Shown: positions 1-8,021 of the stretch, one piece after another
How the letters are laid out: the number at the start of each line of letters is the position of its first letter
Position numbering within the stretch: the stretch's first letter is position 1
From: Paracoccaceae bacterium
Lineage (GTDB): Bacteria > Pseudomonadota > Alphaproteobacteria > Rhodobacterales > Rhodobacteraceae
NCBI GenBank assembly: GCA_020832445.1
Contig: JAFIEO010000029.1
Location: forward strand, 248,001-312,000
DNA: 64,000 bases
Reading direction: 5' to 3'
The notes under the pieces: generated by a model
Databases searched by the model: none
Seen by the model: only the letters and a program-made list of their open reading frames with translations
What the model was told of the DNA's origin: nothing
Position numbers and translations under genes: made by a program

Positions 1-231
1 CCCGAAGGTGCGTCGGACGAACTGGTCGAGACATATCGCGCGGCATGGCGCGATGTCTTTGCCGACCCCGACTATCAGGCCACATTTGAAGATGCACTTG
101 GCAGCTATGAACAAGTGACAGACCGTGGCGCTGATGCGCTGTTTTCGGCAGGCACAAACATCGACCCTGAAGTCCGCTCGATGGTCGTCGACATGCTGGC
201 CAGCGAATACAACGTGCGGCTGGGCGACTAA
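1..231 (+). CDS. Tripartite tricarboxylate transporter substrate-binding protein, C-terminal end (partial)
   Basis: Open reading frame entering from the left edge and ending at TAA 229-231; 76 residues are visible. The fragment has the look of the C-terminal end of a TctC/Bug-family periplasmic solute-binding protein, but the main support is context: the next gene is a TctA-TctB fusion, and TctC normally precedes it. A strong hairpin follows directly, which would lower transcript levels of the membrane gene relative to the abundant binding protein. The fragment alone is too short for a domain call. Confidence 0.6.
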   Translation, partial: PEGASDELVETYRAAWRDVFADPDYQATFEDALGSYEQVTDRGADALFSAGTNIDPEVRSMVVDMLASEYNVRLGD

Positions 232-240
232 ACTGCCCAA

Positions 241-274
241 CCCCCTTTCGGCTGCACCTGTGGCCGAAAGGGGG
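241..274 (+). terminator. Hairpin between binding-protein and permease genes
   Basis: A perfect 12-bp stem, CCCCCTTTCGGC (241-252) pairing with GCCGAAAGGGGG (263-274), with a 10-nt loop and a short pyrimidine run behind it. It lies between the TctC-like end and the TctA-TctB gene. It probably acts as a partial terminator or as an RNA-stabilising 3' end for the binding-protein message. Confidence 0.7.
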
Positions 275-354
275 CTTTCCGGAATTCATGCCCGACAATT
301 GCAAGGCCGCGCTTTTGACTGCGGCCTGTTCCCGTGCCAGCCAAGGGGTTTATC

Positions 355-2361
355 ATGTTTGATATCTTTGTCTCTGCCCTGACAAATATCCTGACATTCC
401 AGCATATCGGCTACATGATGATCGGCGTGCTTGTCGGGTTGATGATTGGTATATTTCCGGGTCTTGGCGGGATCGCGGGCCTGTCGCTCATGATCCCGTT
501 CCTGTACGGCATGGACACCACATCAGCGCTGGCCATGCTGATTGGTCTGGTCGCCGTGATCCCGACATCAGACACATTCGCCAGTGTGCTGATGGGTATA
601 CCCGGATCTTCCGCGTCCCAAGCTACTGTGCTGGATGGCTTCCCCATGGCCAAACGCGGTGAGGCCGCGCGCGCGCTGTCGGCGGCATTTTTCGCATCCC
701 TTGTGGGCGGGTTGATCGGGGCGGTGGTGCTGACAGGCTTCGTGCTGATTGCGCGACCTGTGATTTTGGCCTTTTCATCGGCCGAATTATTTATGCTTTC
801 GGTCTTTGGCCTGTCGATGGTGGGTGTGTTGGCGGGCAAATCCCTGGTCAAGGGCGTGGCGGCCTGCGCGCTGGGGCTGGTCATCGGGTCGGTGGGCGGT
901 GCACCCGCAACGGGCGAATTCCGCATGGTTTATGACGTGGACTACCTTTATGACGGCATTCCGCTGATCATTGTTGGTCTGGGCCTGTTCGCTGTGCCGG
1001 AAATCGTTGATCTGCTGCGCCGCGACCGTTCAATTTCCGAACATAACACGCTTGGCGCGGGCTGGTTCGAAGGCATCCGCGATGTCATGCGCAACTGGTG
1101 GCTGACGCTGCGCTGCTCTGGCATTGGTGCACTGATCGGGGCCATTCCGGGGCTTGGCGGCACAGTGGTGGACTGGATTGCCTATGGCCATGCCGTGCAA
1201 ACCGTCAAGGATAACCCGAAATTCGGCCAGGGCGATGTGCGCGGCGTGATCGCGCCGGAATCGGCCAATAACGCGAAAGAAGGCGGCGGGCTGTTGCCCA
1301 CACTTTTGTTCGGCATTCCGGGCGGGGGCGCGATGGCGGTGTTTCTGGGTGGCATGGTGCTGCTGGGTATACAGCCGGGGCCATCAATGGTCGGCAGCAA
1401 TCTGGACCTGACCTATACGATCGTCTGGTCGCTTGCGCTGGCCAATGTGCTGGGGGCGGGGCTTTGCATCGTGCTGGCAATTCCCATCTCGAAACTGACG
1501 CTGATCCCGTTCAAACTGCTTGCCCCCTTCATGATCGCAGTGATCTGTTTTGCAGCCTTTCAGGCCACGCGCACGCTGGATGATCTGATCGTGCTGCTGG
1601 CTGTGGGCGTGCTGGGCGTCTATATGCGTCGCTTTGGCTGGCCGCGCCCTGCGCTGCTGATCGGGTTTGTGCTGGCCACACAGGCGGAAACCTATCTGTA
1701 TCAGGCTGTGCAATTTTATGGCTGGGAATTCCTGACACGCACCGGTGTCATGATCATCATCGGCATCACGGCAGGGTCCATCTGGCTGGGCCTGCGCGCG
1801 CGGGTGTCAGAGGCGACACCGGCCGAAATTCTGGCCGAGGAAGCGCGCGACACCGCCACCGGACCTGCCGCCAATATCCGCGCGCGCGCGCCGCAAATCA
1901 CCTTCGCGCTGGTGGCATTGGGGTTCTTTGCAGTCGGCATTCATGACGCGCTGAAGCAAAGCTTTCTGGGGCAGGTGTTTCCGCTGATCATGGCCAGTGC
2001 GGGGGCCGCGTTCACGCTTCTGGTGCTGTCGTTTCTGGTCTGGGGCAAGCCCAATCATGCGGTGTCCAGCGATACCGAGCACGAAGCACTGGCCGAAGCC
2101 ACGCCCCTGCGGTCTACATTGGGGGCCATCGCATGGGTGGCGTCACTGGTTGCCTTGACGGCTGTTTTTGGCTTCGTCATCGCGCTGGTTACATTCTTTG
2201 TCGCTTTCCTTCGCCTGCGCGCGCGGGCAAGCTGGTTGATGACACTGATCCTGACCGCTGGCTGCACAGGGTTTGTGCTGACACTGGCATCGGCGCTGAA
2301 CATGCGGTTTCCGGGCGGCGTGCTGCAAGAGATGTATCGCCTGCCGTGGCCATTCAGTTAG
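355..2361 (+). CDS. Tripartite tricarboxylate transporter, fused TctA-TctB membrane protein
   Basis: 668-residue polytopic membrane protein. Residues 1 to about 490 are the TctA large permease domain, with the glycine- and proline-rich repeats typical of the family (GIFPGLGG near residue 33, GIPGGGAMAVFLGG near residue 323). Residues from about 510 to the end form a second membrane domain with four predicted helices that matches the small TctB subunit, so both membrane subunits are fused. ATG 355 is preceded by AAGGGG at 343-348; an upstream GTG in frame lacks a ribosome site. With the preceding binding protein it would form a Na+- or H+-driven importer of a di- or tricarboxylate. The PrpF-type gene starts 8 bp after the stop, suggesting a substrate such as a methyl-branched or oxalomesaconate-like acid; the substrate itself is inferred. 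Confidence 0.85.
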   Translation: MFDIFVSALTNILTFQHIGYMMIGVLVGLMIGIFPGLGGIAGLSLMIPFLYGMDTTSALAMLIGLVAVIPTSDTFASVLMGIPGSSASQATVLDGFPMAKRGEAARALSAAFFASLVGGLIGAVVLTGFVLIARPVILAFSSAELFMLSVFGLSMVGVLAGKSLVKGVAACALGLVIGSVGGAPATGEFRMVYDVDYLYDGIPLIIVGLGLFAVPEIVDLLRRDRSISEHNTLGAGWFEGIRDVMRNWWLTLRCSGIGALIGAIPGLGGTVVDWIAYGHAVQTVKDNPKFGQGDVRGVIAPESANNAKEGGGLLPTLLFGIPGGGAMAVFLGGMVLLGIQPGPSMVGSNLDLTYTIVWSLALANVLGAGLCIVLAIPISKLTLIPFKLLAPFMIAVICFAAFQATRTLDDLIVLLAVGVLGVYMRRFGWPRPALLIGFVLATQAETYLYQAVQFYGWEFLTRTGVMIIIGITAGSIWLGLRARVSEATPAEILAEEARDTATGPAANIRARAPQITFALVALGFFAVGIHDALKQSFLGQVFPLIMASAGAAFTLLVLSFLVWGKPNHAVSSDTEHEALAEATPLRSTLGAIAWVASLVALTAVFGFVIALVTFFVAFLRLRARASWLMTLILTAGCTGFVLTLASALNMRFPGGVLQEMYRLPWPFS

Positions 2362-2369
2362 GAACGCGC

Positions 2370-3455
2370 ATGCAAACCGAAATCCCCTTTTTGTTCATGC
2401 GGGGCGGCAGTTCGCGCGGGTTATATTTTCGTGCAGAAGATGTGCCCGCCGACCGCGCGATGCTGGGCCGCGTGTTGCGCGCGGCCCTTGGGTCAGGCCA
2501 TCCGCTGAATATTGACGGGCTGGGGGGCGGTGCCAGCGTGACCACGAAAGTGGCCATCCTGTCGCGCAACGAAAGCGGTATTGATTTCTTTTTCGCGCAG
2601 GTCGACCCGCTGCGTGACGTTGTGGATTACAAACCGTCATGCTTCAACATCCTGTCCGGGGTTGGCCCTGCGGCATTTGAAATGGGCCTGTTGGCCGCTA
2701 TGGGCGAAGAAACCCGTGTCAGCATTCACGCCGTCAACACAGGCGCGCGGATTGATGCGCTGGTCAAGACGCCGCAGGGGCGTGTCACCTATGATGGTGT
2801 GCAGGCCATTGATGGCGTGCCCGGAACTGCTGCGCCCGTTGCCCTGAAGTTTCGCGGCATTGCAGGGTCATCTTGCGGGGCCATGTTGCCCACAGGCTAT
2901 GCGCAAGAGGTGATTGACGGGCTGGATGTCACGCTGCTGGATGTGGCCATGCCGATCATGATCCTGCGCGCCGCCGATCTGGGCCTTACAGGCGGTGAAT
3001 CGCGCGCGGAAATCGACACAAACACCGCCCTTCTGGCACGGCTGGAGGGTATGCGACTGGAAGCGGGGCGGCGCATGATGGCGGGGGCAGATGTGTCTGC
3101 ATCTGTCACGCCGAAGGTGGCACTGATCAGCGCGCCGGTTGCGGGTGGCACGTTGCGCGCGCGTTACCTGACACCATGGGCCTGCCATCCCAGCATGGCG
3201 GTGTCAGGCGCGCAATGTCTGTCGGCCTGCGCCGTGCTGCCGGGATCTGTGGCGCAGGGGCTGGCACAACCCCCCGCCACCGGCCCTGCAGAGTTGCGCA
3301 TCGAACACCCGATGGGGGTGCTGCCTGTGTTGCTTGACTTCACTTGTGGCCCACAGGGGGCGGCAATCCACAGCGCAGGAATTCTGCGCACAGCGCGGCT
3401 TCTGGCGCGGGGCATGGTGATGGTGCCGCGCGGGGTTTGGGGCGGGGCAGGATGA
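2370..3455 (+). CDS. PrpF-family protein (aconitate/oxalomesaconate isomerase-like)
   Basis: 361 residues, the usual size for the PrpF family (diaminopimelate-epimerase fold). The N-terminus carries the family signature MRGGSSRG near residue 9, followed by GLGGGASVTTKVAIL. Characterised relatives are PrpF, which isomerises 2-methyl-aconitate in the methylcitrate cycle, and GalD, a 4-oxalomesaconate tautomerase. The ATG lies 8 bp downstream of the transporter stop, so the two are almost certainly one operon and the enzyme likely handles the imported acid. No prpB, prpC, prpD or gal genes are nearby, so the pathway cannot be named. Confidence 0.8.
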   Translation: MQTEIPFLFMRGGSSRGLYFRAEDVPADRAMLGRVLRAALGSGHPLNIDGLGGGASVTTKVAILSRNESGIDFFFAQVDPLRDVVDYKPSCFNILSGVGPAAFEMGLLAAMGEETRVSIHAVNTGARIDALVKTPQGRVTYDGVQAIDGVPGTAAPVALKFRGIAGSSCGAMLPTGYAQEVIDGLDVTLLDVAMPIMILRAADLGLTGGESRAEIDTNTALLARLEGMRLEAGRRMMAGADVSASVTPKVALISAPVAGGTLRARYLTPWACHPSMAVSGAQCLSACAVLPGSVAQGLAQPPATGPAELRIEHPMGVLPVLLDFTCGPQGAAIHSAGILRTARLLARGMVMVPRGVWGGAG

Positions 3456-3474
3456 GCGAACGAGCCGCCATCTG

Positions 3475-3693
3475 TTAAAGACCTGAAGCGATCATATCCC
3501 GGATTTTTACGGCTTTTTCAAAATGATCCAGTTCATGTGTTCTGATCCACCATTCTGCGGCTTCCATAAGTAGGTCCGGATCATCATTCTTGTTTGCAAA
3601 AAACGCATAGAAAGACAGACCTACTGTCTCTCCCTTCTTGGCAATTTTCTCATTGCAGACTGTTATTGCTTTGGTTCGCAAAATGGATCGCAT
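3475..3693 (-). CDS. Small hypothetical protein
   Basis: 72 codons on the minus strand when read from ATG 3693; the frame stays open upstream to about 3789. The product is mixed charged and aromatic, with a C-terminal part (EAAEWWIRTHELDHFEKAV) that looks like a compact helical protein. I do not recognise the family. The stretch is visibly richer in A and T than its neighbours, and no ribosome site is evident before ATG 3693, so both start and reality are uncertain. It lies between the 3' ends of the PrpF-type gene and the GntR regulator. It may be a foreign gene. Confidence 0.4.
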   Translation of the reverse strand: MRSILRTKAITVCNEKIAKKGETVGLSFYAFFANKNDDPDLLMEAAEWWIRTHELDHFEKAVKIRDMIASGL

Positions 3694-3797
3694 ACGGAGT
3701 TCGGCCTTTCTACGCCGATGATGTTTGCGCAAACATAAGGGGAACAGCCTTATGGTGCAACTCATGATGCTGCGTGCCACCGCCAACAATCACGGCG

Positions 3798-4517
3798 TCA
3801 AATCGGGACATCATTGCCATTCTCGTGGAACTGGCTGTCCATCATCCCTGCATCGCGTAACTGGCGCAATCTGATCCTGTGCGCGGCCTCGATATGGGTG
3901 CGCATTGCGGCTTCGGCCGCCGTGCCGTCGCGTGCGTGCAGCGCTTGCAGCAACTGGTCATGTTCTTGCGCGGCGCTGGCAATCCGCACCGGATCGAACA
4001 GCGTTGACTGGCCAAGGATCAGCAGCGTTCGTCCCATCGCGCCGATGGCGCGTTGCAGATAACGGTTTTTGGCGGCATTGATCAGGGCCGAATGAAACTG
4101 CCTGTTCAGGCGGACAATTTCGGCGGGGGTGGCATTGCTTGTCATCTCGGTGTTGATTTCGGCCAGCTCGCGCAACTCCAGCCCGGATGCAGCGCGTGCG
4201 GCCAGACGTGCGGCGGTGCCTTCGAGCACGGCGCGCATTTCATAAAGCTCCATCACTTCGGCATAGGACAACCGGCGCAGACTGGCACCCTGACGCGGCA
4301 GATGCTCGACCAGCCCGTCGGCTTCAAGCCTGCGAATGGCCTCGCGCACAGGGGTGCGCGAAATGCCCAGGCGTGCGGCCAGTTCGACCTCCCGCAGCCG
4401 CGCACCGGGAGGCAAAGTGCCGTGGCGGATTTCATCAAGCAACCGGTCATAGGCGGATTGCCCCTGAGAAAGGGACGCCAGAGACAAGTCGGAGGCAGAC
4501 TCGGTTCGGTTGGGCAT
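3798..4517 (-). CDS. GntR-family transcriptional regulator (FCD subfamily)
   Basis: 239 residues from ATG 4517. Residues about 15-80 form a winged helix-turn-helix with the GntR signature (LAARLGISRTPVREAIRRLE), followed by a helical FCD ligand-binding domain with the expected MRAVLEG and FH-x8-N-x3 patterns (RQFHSALINAAKNRYL). Such regulators usually sense small carboxylates or sugar acids. It is transcribed away from the AbrB-family gene, with an inverted repeat in between that could be its operator. The tricarboxylate transporter operon 2 kb away is another possible target. The earlier in-frame ATG at 4556 lies inside that repeat, which argues for 4517. Confidence 0.85.
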   Translation of the reverse strand: MPNRTESASDLSLASLSQGQSAYDRLLDEIRHGTLPPGARLREVELAARLGISRTPVREAIRRLEADGLVEHLPRQGASLRRLSYAEVMELYEMRAVLEGTAARLAARAASGLELRELAEINTEMTSNATPAEIVRLNRQFHSALINAAKNRYLQRAIGAMGRTLLILGQSTLFDPVRIASAAQEHDQLLQALHARDGTAAEAAMRTHIEAAHRIRLRQLRDAGMMDSQFHENGNDVPI

Positions 4518-4546
4518 GTCATCCTGTGCGGCTGCGGGAATTAATA

Positions 4547-4576
4547 TTGCATACACTTGGATACAAGAGTATGCAA
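4547..4576. promoter_or_regulatory. Inverted repeat, putative GntR operator
   Basis: TTGCATAC (4547-4554) is mirrored by GTATGCAA (4569-4576), with a TTGGATACAA element between them. The site lies in the divergent intergenic region between the GntR/FCD regulator and the AbrB-family gene. FCD regulators commonly bind such short TTG-TAT-CAA palindromes, so autoregulation and control of the neighbour are inferred. Confidence 0.5.
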
Positions 4577-4601
4577 GAAATATTCAAACAAGAGTCACCC
4601 C

Positions 4602-5648
4602 ATGTTTACCCGTGCCCGATTGCAAACTTTCGTCATCGCCCTTGCCGGGGTGGGGGCGTTCCATGCTGTGGGGCTGCCGCTGCCCTTCCTGTTCGGGCCG
4701 ATGTTTGCCTGCCTTTTGGCAGCGCTTGCGGGGGTGCAGGTGCAGGGCGCAGGGCAGGTTTCTGTGGCCGCGCGCACTGTGCTGGGGGTGGCCGTGGGGG
4801 CGTCCGTGACGCCGGCCATTCTGGGGCAAGTGCCCCTGATGGCCGTCACATTGGCGCTGATTCCGGCCTATGTTGCTGTGATCGGGCTGGTGGGGGTGCC
4901 CTTTTTCCACCGCATCTGCGGGTTTGACCGGATCACCAGTTATTATGCGGCCATGCCCGGCGGGTTTCAGGATATGGTCATTTTCGGGCAAGAGGCGGGC
5001 GGCAATGGCCGGGCGTTGTCGCTGATCCACGCAACCCGCGTTCTGATCATCGTGACACTGGTGCCGATTCTGCTGACGGGCCCTTTCGGTGTGGGTCTGG
5101 ACCATCCCATCGGGGTGCCAGCGGCGGACCTGCCAGTGCATGAACTGGCGCTTATGGTGGTGATTGCGCTGGTCGGTTGGAAAGGCGGCGAGCGGATCGG
5201 TCTGTTCGGCGCCTCTATCCTTGGGCCGCTGATTCTTGCCATGGCGTTGTCGCTGACAGATGTGCTGCATCACCGCCCCCCCGCAGAAGCGATTTTGGTT
5301 GCGCAATTCTTCATCGGTATGGGCATCGGGATGTATTACCGCGGCGTCACAATGATTGAACTGCGCCGTGACGTGGCCGCAGGGGCGGCATTTGCGGTTA
5401 TTCTGGCGGGGCTTGCAGCAGGGTTTACGCTGCTGGCATTCCGCTTGGGCGGCACCCCGATCCTGGAGGCGTTCTTGTCATTCAGCCCCGGCGGGCAGGC
5501 TGAAATGACGGTTCTTGCCATTGTCGCGGGCGCTGATCTGGGTTTCATTGTGGTGCATCATCTGACGCGGATGATTCTTGTTATCACCGGTGCGCCTGTT
5601 GTCGCGCGTCTGCTTTTGCGCAAGGATCGTGCCCCTGGCGGTCCCTGA
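4602..5648 (+). CDS. AbrB-family membrane protein
   Basis: 348 residues with about ten hydrophobic segments, matching the AbrB duplication family (once annotated as putative ammonia monooxygenase). The repeated family pattern can be seen as GLPLPFLFGPM near residue 24 and, in the second half, GERIGLFGASILGPL; MPGGFQDMVIFG and FSPGGQAEMTVLA are the two characteristic loop motifs of the duplicated halves. The function of the family is not established; transport of a small acid or export is most often suggested. ATG 4602 is used rather than an upstream ATG at 4571 that lies inside the putative operator. Divergent from the GntR regulator. Confidence 0.8.
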   Translation: MFTRARLQTFVIALAGVGAFHAVGLPLPFLFGPMFACLLAALAGVQVQGAGQVSVAARTVLGVAVGASVTPAILGQVPLMAVTLALIPAYVAVIGLVGVPFFHRICGFDRITSYYAAMPGGFQDMVIFGQEAGGNGRALSLIHATRVLIIVTLVPILLTGPFGVGLDHPIGVPAADLPVHELALMVVIALVGWKGGERIGLFGASILGPLILAMALSLTDVLHHRPPAEAILVAQFFIGMGIGMYYRGVTMIELRRDVAAGAAFAVILAGLAAGFTLLAFRLGGTPILEAFLSFSPGGQAEMTVLAIVAGADLGFIVVHHLTRMILVITGAPVVARLLLRKDRAPGGP

Positions 5649-5794
5649 CAATCGCGCCGCGCCATTTTCCTGATGCAGGTCTGTGGGTGGCTGGTTTGCC
5701 CATATGCGAAAAAAACCTTTTCGACACGCATCATGTCCGATACGGCGCACTCAGCGCCCTATGCGGCGAATCCCCGACACCAAAGCGAGCGGCC

Positions 5795-6571
5795 ATGCAG
5801 ATCGATATTGACGTCACATTGCACTACAAGCTGTCTGGTGAAGATACAGTGCTTTTGACACTGGAAGCTGCCCAGACGGACGGGCAAAGCGTGCAAAGCA
5901 GTGTCCTTGATATAGGGCAGGCAACACAACATCATATCGACGCAGAAGGCAGGGTAGGGGGGCGCACCTACGCTTTGCTGAAGGGGGACGAGTTGAACCT
6001 GCGCTATATCGCACAGGTTAATGTGACGCGCCCTGAACACAAGCTGACGGGGCTGGCGCAAATGCCGCTGCACACCCTTTCCCCCGATGTCCTAAGCTAT
6101 TTGCGCCCGTCGCGGTTTTGCCAGTCCGACTTGCTGAGTGCATTTGCAGAAGATCAGTTTGGCCATCTGGACGGCGGGGCCAAGATATTGGCGATGCGTG
6201 ACTGGATCGCGACCGAAATTTCCTATGTCGTTGGCAGTTCATTTCCTGCAACGACTGCGATTGATACATTCGTGGCACGTCAGGGCGTGTGCCGGGATTT
6301 TGCGCACCTGCTATGCGCCTTCGCGCGCGCAGCGGGCATTCCGGCGCGCTACACATCGGTTTACGGCGCGGATGTCCAGCCGCCTGATTTTCACGCGGTT
6401 GCGCAGGTCTGGCTGGACGGTGGCTGGTATATTGTCGATGCGACCGGCATGGGGTGTGCGACCGGACTGGTGATCATCGCTTGCGGGCGCGATGCGGCGG
6501 ACGTGGCTTTTATGGAAACGACCAAAAACGCATGGCCTGTGGCCCAGACCATCCGTGTGTCAAAAGCATAA
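5795..6571 (+). CDS. Transglutaminase-like domain protein
   Basis: 258 residues. The N-terminal 140 residues form the beta-rich domain found before bacterial transglutaminase-like cores; the papain-like core follows with the full catalytic triad visible: Cys in GVCRDFAHL (about residue 168), His in DFHAVAQVWL (about residue 200) and Asp in VDATG. Proteins of this kind are probable cytoplasmic peptidases or amide hydrolases, and several sit next to peptide-ligase-like genes, which is not the case here. No signal peptide. Start set at ATG 5795; an in-frame codon at 5687 lacks support. Confidence 0.8.
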   Translation: MQIDIDVTLHYKLSGEDTVLLTLEAAQTDGQSVQSSVLDIGQATQHHIDAEGRVGGRTYALLKGDELNLRYIAQVNVTRPEHKLTGLAQMPLHTLSPDVLSYLRPSRFCQSDLLSAFAEDQFGHLDGGAKILAMRDWIATEISYVVGSSFPATTAIDTFVARQGVCRDFAHLLCAFARAAGIPARYTSVYGADVQPPDFHAVAQVWLDGGWYIVDATGMGCATGLVIIACGRDAADVAFMETTKNAWPVAQTIRVSKA

Positions 6572-6791
6572 GGTCTGACAGCGTGTTGCCGATATGCGGG
6601 ATGCATCAGGCTTGCCTGTCTAATCCTTGGGTTATATCAGGGACGAACAGGCATGGATGCCGGTTCGCACGCGCGACTGGTTTTCGGGGCAGACAGCCAT
6701 GAAAACACGGTGCGTGCAAGATCAGAGGCTGGCCAGCCGCCGGCTTTCCTGTGACCCATGAGCTGCCACAAACCAAGAGAGGGATGAAACC

Positions 6792-7895
6792 TTGACAACC
6801 ACAGCCACCCCGCCATTTCGCGCCGACCATGTCGGCAGTCTGTTGCGCCCTGCCGCAATTGCCGATGCCCGCAAATCGGGCCTGAAAGGGGCGGAACTGA
6901 CAGCGATCGAAGATCGCGAAATTCCTCCCCTTGTGCGCATGCAGGAAGATGTCGGCCTGAAGGTCGTCACCGATGGCGAAGCGCGCCGCGCGTTCTGGCA
7001 TTACGATTTTATGGGCATGCTGGACGGGCTGGATATCATTGAAACCGGCAGCGATGCGCTGGGGTTCAAGGGGGCGACTGTCTCTCAGGTGCCGCAGATC
7101 ACTGCCGCGCTTGATTTCCCCGCCGCCCACCCCATGCTGGAGCATTTTCGCAAACTTGCGCAGATGACCAAAGTGTGCCCCAAAATTTCGATTCCCGGCC
7201 CGTCAGCGGTGCATTTCCGCGTGACGCCGGAAAATAACAAACACGCCCCCTATGCCGATCAGGACCTGTTCATGTCCGAGATTGCGGCAACCTATAAAAA
7301 AGCTGTGCATGCGTTTTACGCGGCCGGATGCCGGTATCTGCAACTGGATGATATTTTCTTTGCCTATCTGGGTGATGAAAAACAGCGTGCCATCCGTGCG
7401 GCCATGGGACAAGATCCCGATTGGCTGATCGACCGCTATGCATGGATGCTGGAAGAAGCCATCAAGGACCGCCCTGCCGATATGGTGATCGGCATGCATA
7501 TGTGCCGTGGCAATTTCCAGTCGACCTTTGTGGCGACCGGTGGCTATGATGCGGCGGCAGATGCGATTTTCAACCGCACCAGTGTCGATGTCTATTTCAT
7601 GGAATATGACACTGACCGCGCGGGCGGGCTGGAGCCGCTGGCGCTGTTGCCAAAAGGCAAGAAGCGCGTTCTGCCCGGGTTCATCACCACCAAAACCGCA
7701 GAACTGGAAAGCATGGATTCCCTGCGCCACCAGTTTGATGCGGCGGCAAAATTCGTGGATATGGACCAGTTGGGAATTGCCCCGCAATGCGGGTTTGCAT
7801 CAACCGAGCATGGCAACAAGATCACCGAAGATGACCAGAAGCGCAAACTGGAACTGGTGGTCAAGGTCGCGCAGGACCTGTGGGGCGAGGCATAA
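6792..7895 (+). CDS. MetE C-terminal-like cobalamin-independent methyltransferase
   Basis: 367 residues, the length of single-domain relatives of the MetE catalytic half rather than of full MetE. The N-terminus FRADHVGSLLRP and the zinc-binding residues (HMCRGN near residue 237, PQCGFAST near residue 332) are those of COG0620 enzymes. The methyl acceptor is unknown; related proteins act as homocysteine methyltransferases using various donors or as alkyl-thiol transferases. The frame begins at TTG 6792, spaced correctly behind GAGAGG at 6777-6782. An ATG at 6784 opens a three-codon ORF whose TGA overlaps the TTG, a possible translational-coupling device. About 220 bp upstream hold no gene. Confidence 0.75.
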   Translation: MTTTATPPFRADHVGSLLRPAAIADARKSGLKGAELTAIEDREIPPLVRMQEDVGLKVVTDGEARRAFWHYDFMGMLDGLDIIETGSDALGFKGATVSQVPQITAALDFPAAHPMLEHFRKLAQMTKVCPKISIPGPSAVHFRVTPENNKHAPYADQDLFMSEIAATYKKAVHAFYAAGCRYLQLDDIFFAYLGDEKQRAIRAAMGQDPDWLIDRYAWMLEEAIKDRPADMVIGMHMCRGNFQSTFVATGGYDAAADAIFNRTSVDVYFMEYDTDRAGGLEPLALLPKGKKRVLPGFITTKTAELESMDSLRHQFDAAAKFVDMDQLGIAPQCGFASTEHGNKITEDDQKRKLELVVKVAQDLWGEA

Positions 7896-7936
7896 GCCGC
7901 GCGGCGCATTTCAGGCATGCATGATCAATATGATTT

Positions 7937-7966
7937 GGGGCGCGGTCATGGGTATGACCGCGCCCC
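7937..7966 (+). terminator. Strong hairpin after MetE-like gene
   Basis: A perfect 13-bp GC-rich stem: 7937-7949 pairs with 7954-7966 around a GGGT loop. It sits 41 bp after the stop codon. A second hairpin at 7980-8005 lies between it and the end of the convergent OmpA-family gene and probably serves that gene. Confidence 0.75.
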
Positions 7967-7979
7967 TTCGCAATAGGGC

Positions 7980-8005
7980 GGCAGGCCGGTTTGATCCGGC
8001 CTGCC
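7980..8005 (-). terminator. Hairpin after OmpA-family gene
   Basis: GGCAGGCCGG (7980-7989) pairs perfectly with CCGGCCTGCC (7996-8005) around a 6-nt loop, 17 bp beyond the stop of the minus-strand OmpA-family gene. A weak T-containing tract follows on the plus side, so it may work in both directions between the convergent genes. Confidence 0.6.
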
Positions 8006-8021
8006 GTTTCAATTTGGGCGC

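Noticed and set aside
6572-6790. Possible SAM or cobalamin riboswitch before the MetE-like gene
   Set aside because: The gap holds no B12-box or SAM-II-like conserved string that I can identify by eye.
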